DNA of 64,000 nucleotides, taken from Demequina capsici (GTDB taxonomy: Bacteria; Actinomycetota; Actinomycetes; Actinomycetales; Demequinaceae). The stretch is from positions 1-64,000 of the forward strand of contig NZ_CP134880.1 in NCBI RefSeq assembly GCF_032102965.1, in the 5' to 3' direction. Below, in pieces: positions 50,815 through 59,921 of this stretch; position 1 is the first letter of the stretch; each line of letters opens with the position of its first letter. The position numbers and the translations under genes were made by a program. Below the pieces are notes generated by a model that made no database searches, was not told the origin of the DNA, and was given only the letters and a program-made list of their open reading frames with translations.

Positions 50815-53136
50815 ATGTCTGACAACACCCCTGTTGCCGCCCCTGCCCCCGCGTTCGCCGGTGGAACCATCCTCGGCTACCCGCGGATCGGCCGGAACCG
50901 TGAGCTGAAGAAGGCTCTCGAGTCGTTCTGGAAGGGCACCACCACCGAGGCCGACCTCGAGGCCACCGCAAAGGAGCTCCGCGCGTTCACGCGCGGTCAG
51001 ATGGCCGGGCTCGGCCTCGCGAAGGACGACTCCTCGATCCCCTCGAACTTCTCGTTCTACGACCACGTGCTCGACGCGTCCGTCACCTTCGGTGCCATCC
51101 CCACCCGCTTCAAGGGTCTGCGGGCGGCCGACGGTTCGGTCGACCTGGCCGGCTACTCCACCATCGCCCGTGGCGAGGGCGCGCACGCGCCGCTCGAGAT
51201 GACCAAGTGGTTCGACTCCAACTACCACTACCTGGTCCCCGAGATCGGCCCCGAGACGGTCTTCGCGCTGTCCTCCACGCGCTGGGTCGACGAGTTCGTC
51301 GAGGCGAAGGACGCCGGCTACCTGACGCGCCCCGTCATCACCGGGCCGCTCACCTACCTGCACCTCGCCAAGCCCTCCGACGACGCACCGCACGACTTCG
51401 CGCCGATCGAGCGCCTCGACGACCTTGTCGCGGTCTACGTCGAGCTGCTCGGCGCCTTCAAGGCCGCCGGGGCCGAGTGGGTCCAGATCGACGAGCCGGT
51501 GCTCGTGGCCGACATCGACGCGCCGCACGCCGACCTGCTGTCGCAGGCGGAGCACGTGTACGCCGCGCTCGCCGCCGTCGAGGCGCGTCCGCAGATCCTG
51601 CTGGCCGCGCCCATGGGTGGCCTTGAGGATGCGCTTCCGGTGATCGCCGCGTCCGGCGTGGAGGGCGTGGCGCTCGACCTGGTGCGCGGCACCCTGCCGA
51701 CCGACGTGGACCTGGCCGGGCTGACCGTCGTCGCCGGCGTGGTCGACGGCCACAACATCTGGCGTACCGACCTCGACAAGGCGCTTGTCAAGGCCCGCGC
51801 CGTCGCCGAGCTCGGAGGCGCCGTCACCGTCGGCACCTCCACATCGCTGTTCCACGTGCCCCACACCCTGAAGGGCGAGGAGCACCTGGGCGCCGAGCTG
51901 CTCAGCTGGCTCGCCTTCGCCGACGAGAAGGTGGCCGAGGTCGTGACCCTCGCCGCCGCGCTCCGCGAGGGCGACGACGCCGTGGCCGACGCGCTCGCCG
52001 AGGCCCGCGCAGCGCTCGCGGACCGCGCAGCGCACCCTGGCACCAACCGCGCCGACGTGCGCGACCGTCTCGCCGCCGTCACCCCCGAGGACCGGGACCG
52101 CACCTCGTATGCGGTGCGTGCAGCCGCCCAGGAGGAGCGCTTCCACCTGCCGGAGCTCGCCACCACCACCATCGGCTCGTTCCCGCAGACGCCCGAGATC
52201 CGCAAGGCGCGTGCCGCGTGGGCCAAGGGCGACCTCACCGACGCCGACTACGAGCAGGCGATGAAGGACGAGATCGCCTCCGTGGTGGAGCTGCAGGAGG
52301 ACCTGGGCCTGGACGTGCTGGTGCACGGCGAGGCCGAGCGCAACGACATGGTGCAGTACTTCGCCGAGCTGCTCGACGGCTTCTCCGTCACCAAGAACGG
52401 CTGGGTGCAGTCGTACGGCTCGCGGTGCACCCGCCCGTCGATCCTGTGGGGAGACGTCGCGCGTCCCCAGCCGATGACGGTGCGCTGGGCCACCTACGCC
52501 CAGTCGCTCTCGACCAAGCCGGTCAAGGGCATGCTCACGGGCCCCGTCACGATCCTCGCGTGGTCCTTCGTCCGCGACGACCAGCCGCTGGCCGTGACCG
52601 CAGATCAGGTGGGCCTGGCGCTCCGCGACGAGGTCACCGACCTCGAGGCGGCCGGCATCGGCATCATCCAGGTCGACGAGCCTGCGCTGCGCGAGCTGCT
52701 CCCGCTGCGCAGGCGCGACCAGGCCGCCTACCTCGAGTGGTCCGTCGGCTCGTTCCGGCTGTCCACCGCCGGCGCCAAGGACGACACGCAGGTGCACACC
52801 CACCTGTGCTACTCAGAGTTCGGCGAGATCATCGACGCGATCGACGGCCTGGACGCCGACGTCACCTCGATCGAGGCCGCACGCTCCCGCATGGAGGTGC
52901 TGCCCGCGATCCGCAGCCACGGCTACGAGCGCCAGATCGGGCCGGGCGTGTGGGACATCCACTCGCCGCGCATCCCCTCGACGCAGGAGATGACCGAGCT
53001 GCTCACCCTTGCCAAGGAGTCGATCTCCGGCCGTCAGCTGTGGGTCAACCCCGACTGCGGCCTGAAGACCCGCGGCTACAGGGAGACCGTGGCGAGCCTC
53101 GAGAACCTGGTCGCAGCCACCAAGGCGGTCCGCTAG
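50815..53136 (+). CDS. metE: Cobalamin-independent methionine synthase
   Basis: MetE transfers the methyl group of methyltetrahydropteroyl-triglutamate to homocysteine. The 773-residue length is typical. N-terminal landmarks are LGYPRIGRNRELKKALESFW; the C-terminal catalytic domain has TTTIGSFPQTPEIRKAR, the zinc ligands in VHTHLCYSEF and VNPDCGLKTRGY, and the homocysteine region VDEPALRE. ATG 50815 has GAGGAA upstream. With metF 650 bases before it, the window encodes both last steps of methionine synthesis without vitamin B12. Confidence 0.96.
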   Translation: MSDNTPVAAPAPAFAGGTILGYPRIGRNRELKKALESFWKGTTTEADLEATAKELRAFTRGQMAGLGLAKDDSSIPSNFSFYDHVLDASVTFGAIPTRFKGLRAADGSVDLAGYSTIARGEGAHAPLEMTKWFDSNYHYLVPEIGPETVFALSSTRWVDEFVEAKDAGYLTRPVITGPLTYLHLAKPSDDAPHDFAPIERLDDLVAVYVELLGAFKAAGAEWVQIDEPVLVADIDAPHADLLSQAEHVYAALAAVEARPQILLAAPMGGLEDALPVIAASGVEGVALDLVRGTLPTDVDLAGLTVVAGVVDGHNIWRTDLDKALVKARAVAELGGAVTVGTSTSLFHVPHTLKGEEHLGAELLSWLAFADEKVAEVVTLAAALREGDDAVADALAEARAALADRAAHPGTNRADVRDRLAAVTPEDRDRTSYAVRAAAQEERFHLPELATTTIGSFPQTPEIRKARAAWAKGDLTDADYEQAMKDEIASVVELQEDLGLDVLVHGEAERNDMVQYFAELLDGFSVTKNGWVQSYGSRCTRPSILWGDVARPQPMTVRWATYAQSLSTKPVKGMLTGPVTILAWSFVRDDQPLAVTADQVGLALRDEVTDLEAAGIGIIQVDEPALRELLPLRRRDQAAYLEWSVGSFRLSTAGAKDDTQVHTHLCYSEFGEIIDAIDGLDADVTSIEAARSRMEVLPAIRSHGYERQIGPGVWDIHSPRIPSTQEMTELLTLAKESISGRQLWVNPDCGLKTRGYRETVASLENLVAATKAVR

Positions 53137-53189
53137 TCGATGGCGTGTGCGGGGCGGTCGGTACGGCGCCCCGCACACGCCCGGGGCGG

Positions 53190-53603
53190 TCAGCCGCAGG
53201 CCAGGCCGTCCTCCAGGCCGCGCTCCGAGTCGTACCGGATGCCGGGAGACTTGGCGACGGCTCCTTGCGGGTGGCTCAGCTGGATGCACCAATGCAGGCC
53301 GGTCGTCGTGAACGTGACGAGCTGCACGCCTTTCGAGGCGGGCATGGCGAACTTGTCGTCGATGTAGTAGCCGTCGGTGCGGCGCTCGACCTTGACCACC
53401 GGGATCGGCTCGTTCTCCGTGTGGATCGCGAGGCCCAGGTTCACGGCGTCGGAGCGCGTGGCGGTGTCGGCAGCCTTGGTCCGCTGGTTCAGGAAGATCG
53501 GGATGCCGATGCCTACGAGGATGGCGATGATGACCATCGTCACGAGCAGCTCGACCAGCGAGAACCCGCCGTCGGCGTTCCGGCGCGTTGCGAATGTCCT
53601 CAC
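53190..53603 (-). CDS. Type IV pilin-like prepilin
   Basis: A 137-residue prepilin. The cleavage and helix motif GGFSLVELLVTMVIIAILVG is clear near residues 12-31 (Gly at -1, Phe at +1, Glu at +5), followed by PIFLNQRTKAADTATRSDA as in PilA proteins. Two Cys in the C-terminal part (WCIQLS and LACG at the end) may form the usual D-loop bridge. A GTG start at 53603 gives a normal 12-residue leader; the longer frame to 53714 is unlikely. No pilus assembly genes are adjacent, so it is an orphan pilin. Confidence 0.86.
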   Translation of the reverse strand: MRTFATRRNADGGFSLVELLVTMVIIAILVGIGIPIFLNQRTKAADTATRSDAVNLGLAIHTENEPIPVVKVERRTDGYYIDDKFAMPASKGVQLVTFTTTGLHWCIQLSHPQGAVAKSPGIRYDSERGLEDGLACG

Positions 53604-53777
53604 GTTGCCCCCCAGCGTGCGCGCCCCCAGTGCATGGGTGGCGGTCGCCCCGGCCCTCGTCGCCGGGGTCAGCGACGCCCCCAGTGTGGCGTAGGTCACA
53701 CGCATTCGCAACAACGAGAGCGCGAGGGTGGGCGCTCGCCAGGCACTCGTGGGGCTCGGGGCGTGGGGCTCGGGCCC

Positions 53778-54311
53778 TCACTCCTCCAGCAGCAGCTGCC
53801 AGACGCCCACATCGATCCAGCGCCCCAGCTTGAGGCCGGACTCGCCGAAGGTCCCCACCTGCACGAAGCCGAAGCGCTCATGCAGGGCGGCCGACGCCTC
53901 GTTGGGCAATGCGACGCGCGAGTACAGGCCGTGCGCCGGGGCGTGCACGGACGACGCAGGGAGGTCCTGGACCCGCTCGATCAGCGCACCGAACAGGCTC
54001 GTCCCCACGCCACGGCCGCGTGCGTCGAGGTCGAGGTAGATGCTCGGCTCCAGGGCGAACCTGTAGGCGGGCCGCTCCTGGAACGGTCCCGCATACGCGT
54101 ATCCGAGGATCGTGCCCTCGTCGGCGTCCTCCGCGATGAGCCACGGCAGGCCTGCGCTCAGCACCTTCGTCACCCTTGCGCCCATCTGCTCGGGGTCCAC
54201 GGGATCGGTCTCGAACGTGATGACGGTGTCGCGCACGTAGGGGTTGTAGATGGCGGCCAGAGCGGCGCCGTCCGCGGGCGTCGCGTCGCGGATCACATGG
54301 GTCGGAGCCAT
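53778..54311 (-). CDS. GNAT acetyltransferase, phosphinothricin/methionine-sulfoximine type
   Basis: A 177-residue GNAT enzyme. The start VIRDATPADGAALAAIYNPY, the mid segment ILGYAYAGPFQERPAYR, the acetyl-CoA loop RGRGVGTSLFGALIE and the end FVQVGTFGESGLKLGRW fit the group that includes phosphinothricin N-acetyltransferases and MnaT-like enzymes that acetylate methionine-derived analogues. The true substrate is often a normal amino acid derivative. Upstream on the other strand is the DUF4242 gene; the 222-base gap holds no other gene. Confidence 0.88.
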   Translation of the reverse strand: MAPTHVIRDATPADGAALAAIYNPYVRDTVITFETDPVDPEQMGARVTKVLSAGLPWLIAEDADEGTILGYAYAGPFQERPAYRFALEPSIYLDLDARGRGVGTSLFGALIERVQDLPASSVHAPAHGLYSRVALPNEASAALHERFGFVQVGTFGESGLKLGRWIDVGVWQLLLEE

Positions 54312-54533
54312 GCCGACATCCTCTCAGCCTCCCCGCCGGCGTGTCATCCACGCGGGGCACCGGGTGACCTTGCCCGGCGGAGATGACGATCTGGGGTTAG
54401 CCTCGCCGTATGCGGGTGCTGAGGCCCGCTGTGCACGCACCGTCCGTGTGCCGGGCCCTGTTGAGGCCCGCCCCGGGGCGCATGGCCCCGCAACGACATC
54501 GCACGCATTCGGCAGACCACCCGGAGGTACACC

Positions 54534-54785
54534 ATGCCGAAGTACATGGACGTCCACAACATCGACGGCGGCGTCACGGCCGCCGACGTGGCGGGCCTAC
54601 ACGAGAAGGACCTTGCCCATCAGCACGTGCACGACGTGAAGTTCCTGAAGTACTGGGTCGACGAGGCGCAGGGCAAGGTCTTCTGCCTCTCGGAGGCTCC
54701 GTCCGCGGAGGCCGCGGTCGCGGTCCATCGCGAGGCGCACGGTGCCGTGGCCGACGAGATCTACGAGGTAGGCGAGTTCAGCTGA
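54534..54785 (+). CDS. DUF4242 / SCO4226-type nickel-binding protein
   Basis: An 83-residue ferredoxin-fold protein. The family features are MPKYMDVHNI at the start, a His cluster at residues 23-33 (HEKDLAHQHVH) and LKYWVDEAQGKVFCLSEAP. SCO4226 of Streptomyces, a member of this family, binds nickel. CCGGAGG lies just before ATG 54534. Its stop overlaps the end of the convergent MFS gene by 8 bases. Confidence 0.85.
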   Translation: MPKYMDVHNIDGGVTAADVAGLHEKDLAHQHVHDVKFLKYWVDEAQGKVFCLSEAPSAEAAVAVHREAHGAVADEIYEVGEFS

Positions 54786-56106
54786 GCAATCGAGCGGCCG
54801 GCTCGCGCGAGACCTTCTCCTCGTACGCCTTCTTGCGGCGCAGGTAGCGCCAGCCGCCCAGCATCAGCACGATGCCGACGGCGCCGGCCCAGCCGGTCAC
54901 CATGAAGCCGCCGTGGGATCCGATCGAGTCGATCGCCAGGCCGGTGGCCCACGCACCGAAGGCCACGCCCATGTCGAGGCCGACGCGCGTCCATGCCATG
55001 CCCTCGGTCACGCGGGTGCGCGGCACGAGGGCGTGGACCACGCCGTCGCCCACAGCCATCGTCGGCGCGATGGCCAGGCCGGTGACGAACATGAGGACGG
55101 CCAGCCATGCGAGGTTGCCCGCCAGATGGAAGGTGAGGGCGCCGATGCCGGACGCGGTGACTCCCCACAGCAGGCGGGAGGCGAGCGTCCGGCTCCACAC
55201 GCGCGAGCCGTAGAGCAGCCCGCCGATCAGCGATCCGAGAGCGAAGATGGCCAGCACCGTGCCGGACCACTGCTTCTGTCCCAGCTCCTCGGAGAACGCC
55301 ACGGTCGACGCGTCGGCTGAGGCGAACAGCGCGCCCTGGGTCGCGAAGATCACCGACGTGAGGATCAGCGCGGGCGTGGTCACCAGCAGGTGGCCACGGA
55401 GGGGACGACGGTAGCGGCGCACCCGACGCGGCTGTGCCTCGAGCCCCACGCGCGGAAGGGAGCCGTCGATCACCGGTACCGACGTCAGGGGGGACGTGCC
55501 CCCGTCGCCGCGCCGGGCCGGGGGCTCCGTGTCGCGAAGCGAGAGGAAGTAGTAGCCACCTACCAGGAGGGATACCGCGGCGACGATCGACGGGAGCCAC
55601 GAGGCCACCTGCGTGGCCAGGATGGTGGACAGCGCGGGCCCGGCGATGAACAGCACCTCCTCCATGGAGCTCTCCAGGGAGAACGCCGAGTTGAGGGCGT
55701 GACGGTCGGGGACGATGTGCGTCCAGCGAGCGCGGGTCAGGGTGGACTGCGCGCCGGCGGCGGCGAAGAACGGAAGGATGAGCAGCAGCGCCCATGTGGG
55801 CGCATGCATGAGGGCCGCGGCGACGAACACGAGCCGCGCGAGCACCGCGATCCCGAAGCCGAACCTGAGCACCCGCGACTGCCCGTGCTCGTCCACGAGC
55901 CGGCTGACCTGCGGGTTGATGATCGCCGCCCCGATCGACAGGACGCCCACCACCAGGCCGGCGGTGGCGTAGGACCCGTACTCGATCTGCACCAGCAGGA
56001 ACGTCGCGAGAGACGTCATCCCGATCTGCAGCCGTGAGAACAGCCCCCACCAGAAGAACGTGCGGGCGCCAGGCAGCGCAAGGATGTCGCCGTAGCGCGA
56101 GAACAT
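54778..56106 (-). CDS. MFS transporter
   Basis: A 442-residue major facilitator protein with about twelve hydrophobic segments and a long central loop (residues 195-235, Arg-rich). The start at ATG 56106 is chosen over 56139 because family members begin MFSRYGDIL-like with PGARTFFWWGLFSRLQIGM. This N-terminus is typical of the actinobacterial efflux-like group. A 7-bp hairpin (GACGTGC/GCACGTC, 56131-56150) lies in the leader. Substrate is unknown. Confidence 0.87.
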   Translation of the reverse strand: MFSRYGDILALPGARTFFWWGLFSRLQIGMTSLATFLLVQIEYGSYATAGLVVGVLSIGAAIINPQVSRLVDEHGQSRVLRFGFGIAVLARLVFVAAALMHAPTWALLLILPFFAAAGAQSTLTRARWTHIVPDRHALNSAFSLESSMEEVLFIAGPALSTILATQVASWLPSIVAAVSLLVGGYYFLSLRDTEPPARRGDGGTSPLTSVPVIDGSLPRVGLEAQPRRVRRYRRPLRGHLLVTTPALILTSVIFATQGALFASADASTVAFSEELGQKQWSGTVLAIFALGSLIGGLLYGSRVWSRTLASRLLWGVTASGIGALTFHLAGNLAWLAVLMFVTGLAIAPTMAVGDGVVHALVPRTRVTEGMAWTRVGLDMGVAFGAWATGLAIDSIGSHGGFMVTGWAGAVGIVLMLGGWRYLRRKKAYEEKVSREPAARLLS

Positions 56107-56292
56107 GCACACCTCGCTCGATGAAGAGACGACGTGCAACCCCGCACGTCTGCCACACCACCTGCGCGATGCGACCGGCGCATCGCCCCGGGCTCGACCC
56201 TGGTCCGGTTCAGCCTCTCGGAGCGATGACCAATGCTCTCACATCGGGGAGCGTCCTCGGTGCCCCGTGGCCAGCCGCCGCGGTGGTGACCG

Positions 56293-57519
56293 TCAGCTCC
56301 TCGACAGCGCCGCCGGCACCCATCGCGACGGCGGCCCGATCCGTGCCGCGAACCGCATCATCAGGCTGCCCGCGACGGCGAGGATGAGCACGTAGGCCGC
56401 GGCGAGCGGACCCAGCTGCGGCTGGATGCCGGCGGTAATTCCCAGGCCCGCGATGACGATCGAGAACTCGCCGCGCGGGATGAGGGAGACGCCGGTGCGC
56501 CACTGGCCCTTGGGGCCGATGCCTACCCTCCTCGCAGCCCACATGCCCGTCGCGACCTTGGTGGCGGCGGTCACGACCGCGAGCGCAAGGGCAGGCAGCA
56601 GCACGGGCACCAGATCGCGCGGGTCGATCGTGAGTCCGAAGAACACGAAGAAGATCCCGCCGAACACGTCCCTGAGGGGCGGCATGAGGGTACGGACGTC
56701 GTCGGCCACCTGGCCCGACAACGTGAGGCCGAGCAGGAACGCGCCGACGGCGGCCGACACCTGCGCGGCCTCCGCCAGCCCCGCGACCACGAACGCGAGG
56801 CCCAGCACGGACAGCAGCAGCAGCTCGCGCGAATGCGAGTGCACCACCTTGGACACGTGCGCGGAGAACTTCAGCGAGATGAAGAAGGCGCCCGCCACGA
56901 TCGCGATCGCGATGCCCGCCGCGACCGCGCCCTGCACGAGCGATGCTCCCACCAGCAGCACCGCCATGATCGGCAGGAACACCGCCATGACGATGTCCTC
57001 CATGACCAGCAGGCTCAGGATCACCGGGGTCTCACGGTTCGCATAGCGGTCGAAGTCGTCCAGCAGCCTGGCGATGATCCCGGACGACGAGATGTAGGTG
57101 ACGCCCGCCAGCAGCAGCGACGCCGTCATGGACCACCCGAGGAGCAGCCCCAGCACGAAGCCGGGCGCGCCGTTCGCCAGCCCGTCGACGAGGCCCGCCT
57201 GCCAGGTGGTCCTGAGGCCGTGCTGCAGATCCTGCGGCGAGTACTCGAGCCCCAGCAGGAGCAGCAGCAGCACCACGCCGATCTGCGCACCCACTGCCAG
57301 GAAGTCCTCGCCTGCGGACACGGGGATGAAGCCTCCGTCGCCCATCAGCAGCCCTGCCAGCAGGTACAACGGGATGGACGGGATGCCCAGCTTCGCCGCG
57401 ATGCGTCCCAGGACGGCGAGCACCAGCAGGACGACGCCCAGCTCGAGCAGGACGGCGCTCGTGCCTGCCGGGGCGGCGGCAGCGACCCTCAGCGCGTGCA
57501 CGCCGCCGTCCAGGAGCAT
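56293..57519 (-). CDS. Cation/proton antiporter, CPA2 (KefB/KhtU-like)
   Basis: A 408-residue membrane protein with twelve or so helices. It is like the K+/H+ antiporters KhtU and KefB: IPLYLLAGLLMGDGG near the start, VGVVLLLLLLGLEYSPQ-like segment near residue 80, and the second conserved acidic region LIPRGEFSIVIAGLG near 350. It lies 4 bases downstream of the TrkA-C subunit gene, a pairing typical of KhtTU. Potassium efflux under alkaline or osmotic stress is the likely role. Confidence 0.88.
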   Translation of the reverse strand: MLLDGGVHALRVAAAAPAGTSAVLLELGVVLLVLAVLGRIAAKLGIPSIPLYLLAGLLMGDGGFIPVSAGEDFLAVGAQIGVVLLLLLLGLEYSPQDLQHGLRTTWQAGLVDGLANGAPGFVLGLLLGWSMTASLLLAGVTYISSSGIIARLLDDFDRYANRETPVILSLLVMEDIVMAVFLPIMAVLLVGASLVQGAVAAGIAIAIVAGAFFISLKFSAHVSKVVHSHSRELLLLSVLGLAFVVAGLAEAAQVSAAVGAFLLGLTLSGQVADDVRTLMPPLRDVFGGIFFVFFGLTIDPRDLVPVLLPALALAVVTAATKVATGMWAARRVGIGPKGQWRTGVSLIPRGEFSIVIAGLGITAGIQPQLGPLAAAYVLILAVAGSLMMRFAARIGPPSRWVPAALSRS

Positions 57520-57523
57520 GGCC

Positions 57524-58003
57524 CTATCCGATCAGGATCTGCCGGGCGTGGCCCACCGCGTGCTCGCTGCCCATCACCAGCACGGTGTCCCCGGGTCTGA
57601 GCTCGAAGTCCGGGCCGGGTCCGGGAACCCCGACCTCGTCGCGGATCACGGCGACGATCGACGCCGACGTGGCGGTGCGGATATGGCCGTCGCCGATGGT
57701 GCGGTTCGCCAGGCCGCCGGACGTCGGCATGGTGATCCACTCGATCGCCAGGCCCTCCACCTGATGCCGCAACGACTCGAGCCGCGCGGTGATGTTGGTG
57801 CCGCCCAGCAGCTCGGCCAGCGCGGAGGCGTCACCCTCGGACAGCTCGAGCGTCCCGGTGCAGGCGTCGGGGTCCTCACGGTCGTACAGCCCCAGGTCGC
57901 GCTTGCCGTCGCGGCGCACCACGATGCCCACGCGGTCCCCGCTCTCCGCCGTGAACTCGTAGCGAACGCCCACCCCGGGCAGCGGCGTCTCGTAGATGTC
58001 CAT
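57524..58003 (-). CDS. TrkA-C domain regulatory subunit of the antiporter
   Basis: A 159-residue soluble protein. The C-terminal 75 residues are a TrkA-C (RCK-C) domain (GHIRTATSASIVAVIRDE, FELRPGDTVLVMGSEHAV); the N-terminal part resembles KhtT-like regulators (MDIYETPLPGVGVRYEF). KhtT binds a nucleotide and gates the KhtU antiporter. It precedes the antiporter gene by 4 bases on the same strand, so the two form one unit. Confidence 0.9.
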   Translation of the reverse strand: MDIYETPLPGVGVRYEFTAESGDRVGIVVRRDGKRDLGLYDREDPDACTGTLELSEGDASALAELLGGTNITARLESLRHQVEGLAIEWITMPTSGGLANRTIGDGHIRTATSASIVAVIRDEVGVPGPGPDFELRPGDTVLVMGSEHAVGHARQILIG

Positions 58004-58039
58004 ACGCCTACCTTGGCACGCCGACAGCGTCCAGAGCGA

Positions 58040-58969
58040 TCACTCCTGCGTCGGGTCCGTGAGCATGCCCATCTGCTGCAGCCGCGTCCAGCCGAGCCGC
58101 GCGATCGCGGGATTGTCCGAGTGGATGTAGAGGAGGGCGCGCTTGGTGGCGATCGCCTTCATCTGCACGCGCAGCTCCGCGCCGTCGTGGCCATACCCGT
58201 CGAGCAGCAGGTCCACGCCCTCGGGACCGAAGAGCAGGGTGGCGATGCCGAGCTCGTTGATGGGATCGCCTACCGAGTGCTCGCGCCAGTAGACGAGCCC
58301 CGCGAACTCGCCGTCCTTGGCCATGACCGCGCGCGGGTCGAGAGTGCCCGTGATCCAGGTGCGTTCCAGGGCCGGCGGCACAGCGACGGCGTCGTCCCAG
58401 GCGCGGCGGATGCGCTCGGGGATCACGCCGGCGCCCTCCGGCGAGCGCAGCGTGGAGGACTGGGCGAGCCGCTCGTACGTCTGTCCCGAGCGGGTGATGA
58501 GGCTGCCGCCGGTCGCCTCATGCAGGGGCGCGCCGCCTGTCGGCCTCTCATGCACCTGGGCGAGCGCCCGTCCGAGGTCGCGTGCAGCCTCGGTGCGCAA
58601 CGGCGACCTGATGGCTGTCGACGCGTCGAACCATCGCGCGATCTCGAAGCGGTGCGGGTAGCCGAGCGCCGGCTCGCAGATGACGATCGGCAGGCGCGCT
58701 CGGAAGTCCCAGTCCTGCGCAGCCGCGTGGAGGTGGTCCATGGCCACCGGATCCCATGAGGGCAGGCGGCGCTGCCGGGGCAGCTCGATGATCAGCTCGT
58801 CGCCCAACCGGACGGAGAAGTGCTCCTCCATGTCGGTGTACCGGCGACCGAAGGGAAGGTTCGCGTGCTCAGGCGAACGCTCCAGCAGCAGCGCGCGCAC
58901 GAACTCGTCCGGCAGGATGCGGCCTGCGGTCATCTCTGTCGGCCGGAACGGCTCGGGGTCCATGGTCAT
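58040..58969 (-). CDS. Aminoglycoside-phosphotransferase-fold protein, copy 2
   Basis: A 309-residue protein of the APH/protein-kinase-like fold. It shares layout and several segments with the gene before it (PLGYPHRFEIARW-like versus GYPYHFELTSW; region SPLRTEAARDLGRALAQVH). The catalytic loop reads ITGTLDPRAVMAKDGEFAGL in place of H-x-D-x4-N, and the metal-binding segment VGDPINELGIA replaces D-P-x2-D, so phosphate transfer is doubtful. ATG 58969 overlaps the stop of the upstream paralogue by 4 bases. Function unknown. Confidence 0.72.
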   Translation of the reverse strand: MTMDPEPFRPTEMTAGRILPDEFVRALLLERSPEHANLPFGRRYTDMEEHFSVRLGDELIIELPRQRRLPSWDPVAMDHLHAAAQDWDFRARLPIVICEPALGYPHRFEIARWFDASTAIRSPLRTEAARDLGRALAQVHERPTGGAPLHEATGGSLITRSGQTYERLAQSSTLRSPEGAGVIPERIRRAWDDAVAVPPALERTWITGTLDPRAVMAKDGEFAGLVYWREHSVGDPINELGIATLLFGPEGVDLLLDGYGHDGAELRVQMKAIATKRALLYIHSDNPAIARLGWTRLQQMGMLTDPTQE

Positions 58970-59853
58970 GTCCCGTCCAGCATCTCGAGCTCCCGCAGCC
59001 GACGCCACGCGAGGTTCCGGGTGAACGGGTCCTCTCCGGTCAGGTAGTAGGCGGCGAGGAACATCTCGATGGCCGCGATGCGGGTCCTCGTGGCCGTTGT
59101 CGCTCCGCCGTAGGAGCCGAGCAGGTCCTCGTGCGCGTCGGCGGGGAGCAGCATGAGCGCGCCGGCAAGGTCGGCGGCGGGATCGCCGGGAGCGAAGTAG
59201 CACCATTCGACGAGCCCTGCGAAGGCCCCCTGGTCGGAGATGACGAAGCGGGGTGCGAGGCGGCCGTGCGTCCAGGTGAAGGGGACGTCGACAGGCGTGA
59301 CCAGCCCGGACTCCCACGTGCGGCGCATGAGGTCCGTCCTCACGCGCGCGCGGTCCGGGGACTCCATGGCGTCGACGAGCGGGAGCCACCGCCTCATGGA
59401 CGATGCGAACGTCGACAGCGGCACCGAGCTGGTGGGGTTGCGCAGCGGCGACTCCGTGGGGAGGTGGATCTGGTGCAGCGCGTCGCCGAGCGCACCGGCG
59501 GCGCTCGGCGTGAGCGGCACGATGGCTGCGGTCGAGGCGCTGATCCAGCTCGTGAGCTCGAAGTGGTACGGGTAGCCGTGACCTGGCCGACCGGTCCGAA
59601 GCGGCGGCACGAAGGGGAAGCTCCACCTCTCCAGGAACGGAGCGATCAGCCGGGTCGAGCGCTCGTAGTAGACGTCGAGGCCGGGGACGGTGGGCATGTG
59701 GACGCCGTGGTCGTCGCCCACGCGGACGGCCGTGTAGTCGGGCATCACGTAGTGGCGCCCGATCTCACGGTCTGCGAGGTGGGGGAACTGGTCGCGCACC
59801 AGCGCCGACACGAGCTCGTCGGTGATGATGATCCGGTGGGGGCTACCAGTCAT
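58966..59853 (-). CDS. Aminoglycoside-phosphotransferase-fold protein, copy 1
   Basis: A 295-residue protein of the APH fold and paralogue of the next gene. The substrate-side segment HGYPYHFELTSWISAST and the catalytic region TWTHGRLAPRFVISDQGAF keep the order of the family, with H-G-x-L replacing H-x-D; the metal site reads APGDPAADLAGALML, which is canonical (D-P-x2-D). The start at ATG 59853 is chosen; the longer frame to 60012 is Arg-rich. Real antibiotic resistance should not be assumed. Confidence 0.75.
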   Translation of the reverse strand: MTGSPHRIIITDELVSALVRDQFPHLADREIGRHYVMPDYTAVRVGDDHGVHMPTVPGLDVYYERSTRLIAPFLERWSFPFVPPLRTGRPGHGYPYHFELTSWISASTAAIVPLTPSAAGALGDALHQIHLPTESPLRNPTSSVPLSTFASSMRRWLPLVDAMESPDRARVRTDLMRRTWESGLVTPVDVPFTWTHGRLAPRFVISDQGAFAGLVEWCYFAPGDPAADLAGALMLLPADAHEDLLGSYGGATTATRTRIAAIEMFLAAYYLTGEDPFTRNLAWRRLRELEMLDGT

Positions 59854-59921
59854 GGAGTGCAGGCTAGCGGCCCGCGGTGGCGTTGCACAGATCGTGTCGG
59901 ATGCGTCACTCGCCTCCGTGA

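Noticed and set aside
56131..56150. Regulatory RNA in the leader of the MFS gene
   Set aside because: A 7-bp hairpin is present, but I could match the leader to no known riboswitch class, so it is noted only within the gene entry.
58040..59853. Aminoglycoside resistance genes
   Set aside because: The catalytic loops are altered and the fold is widespread in enzymes for other substrates, so a resistance call is not supported.
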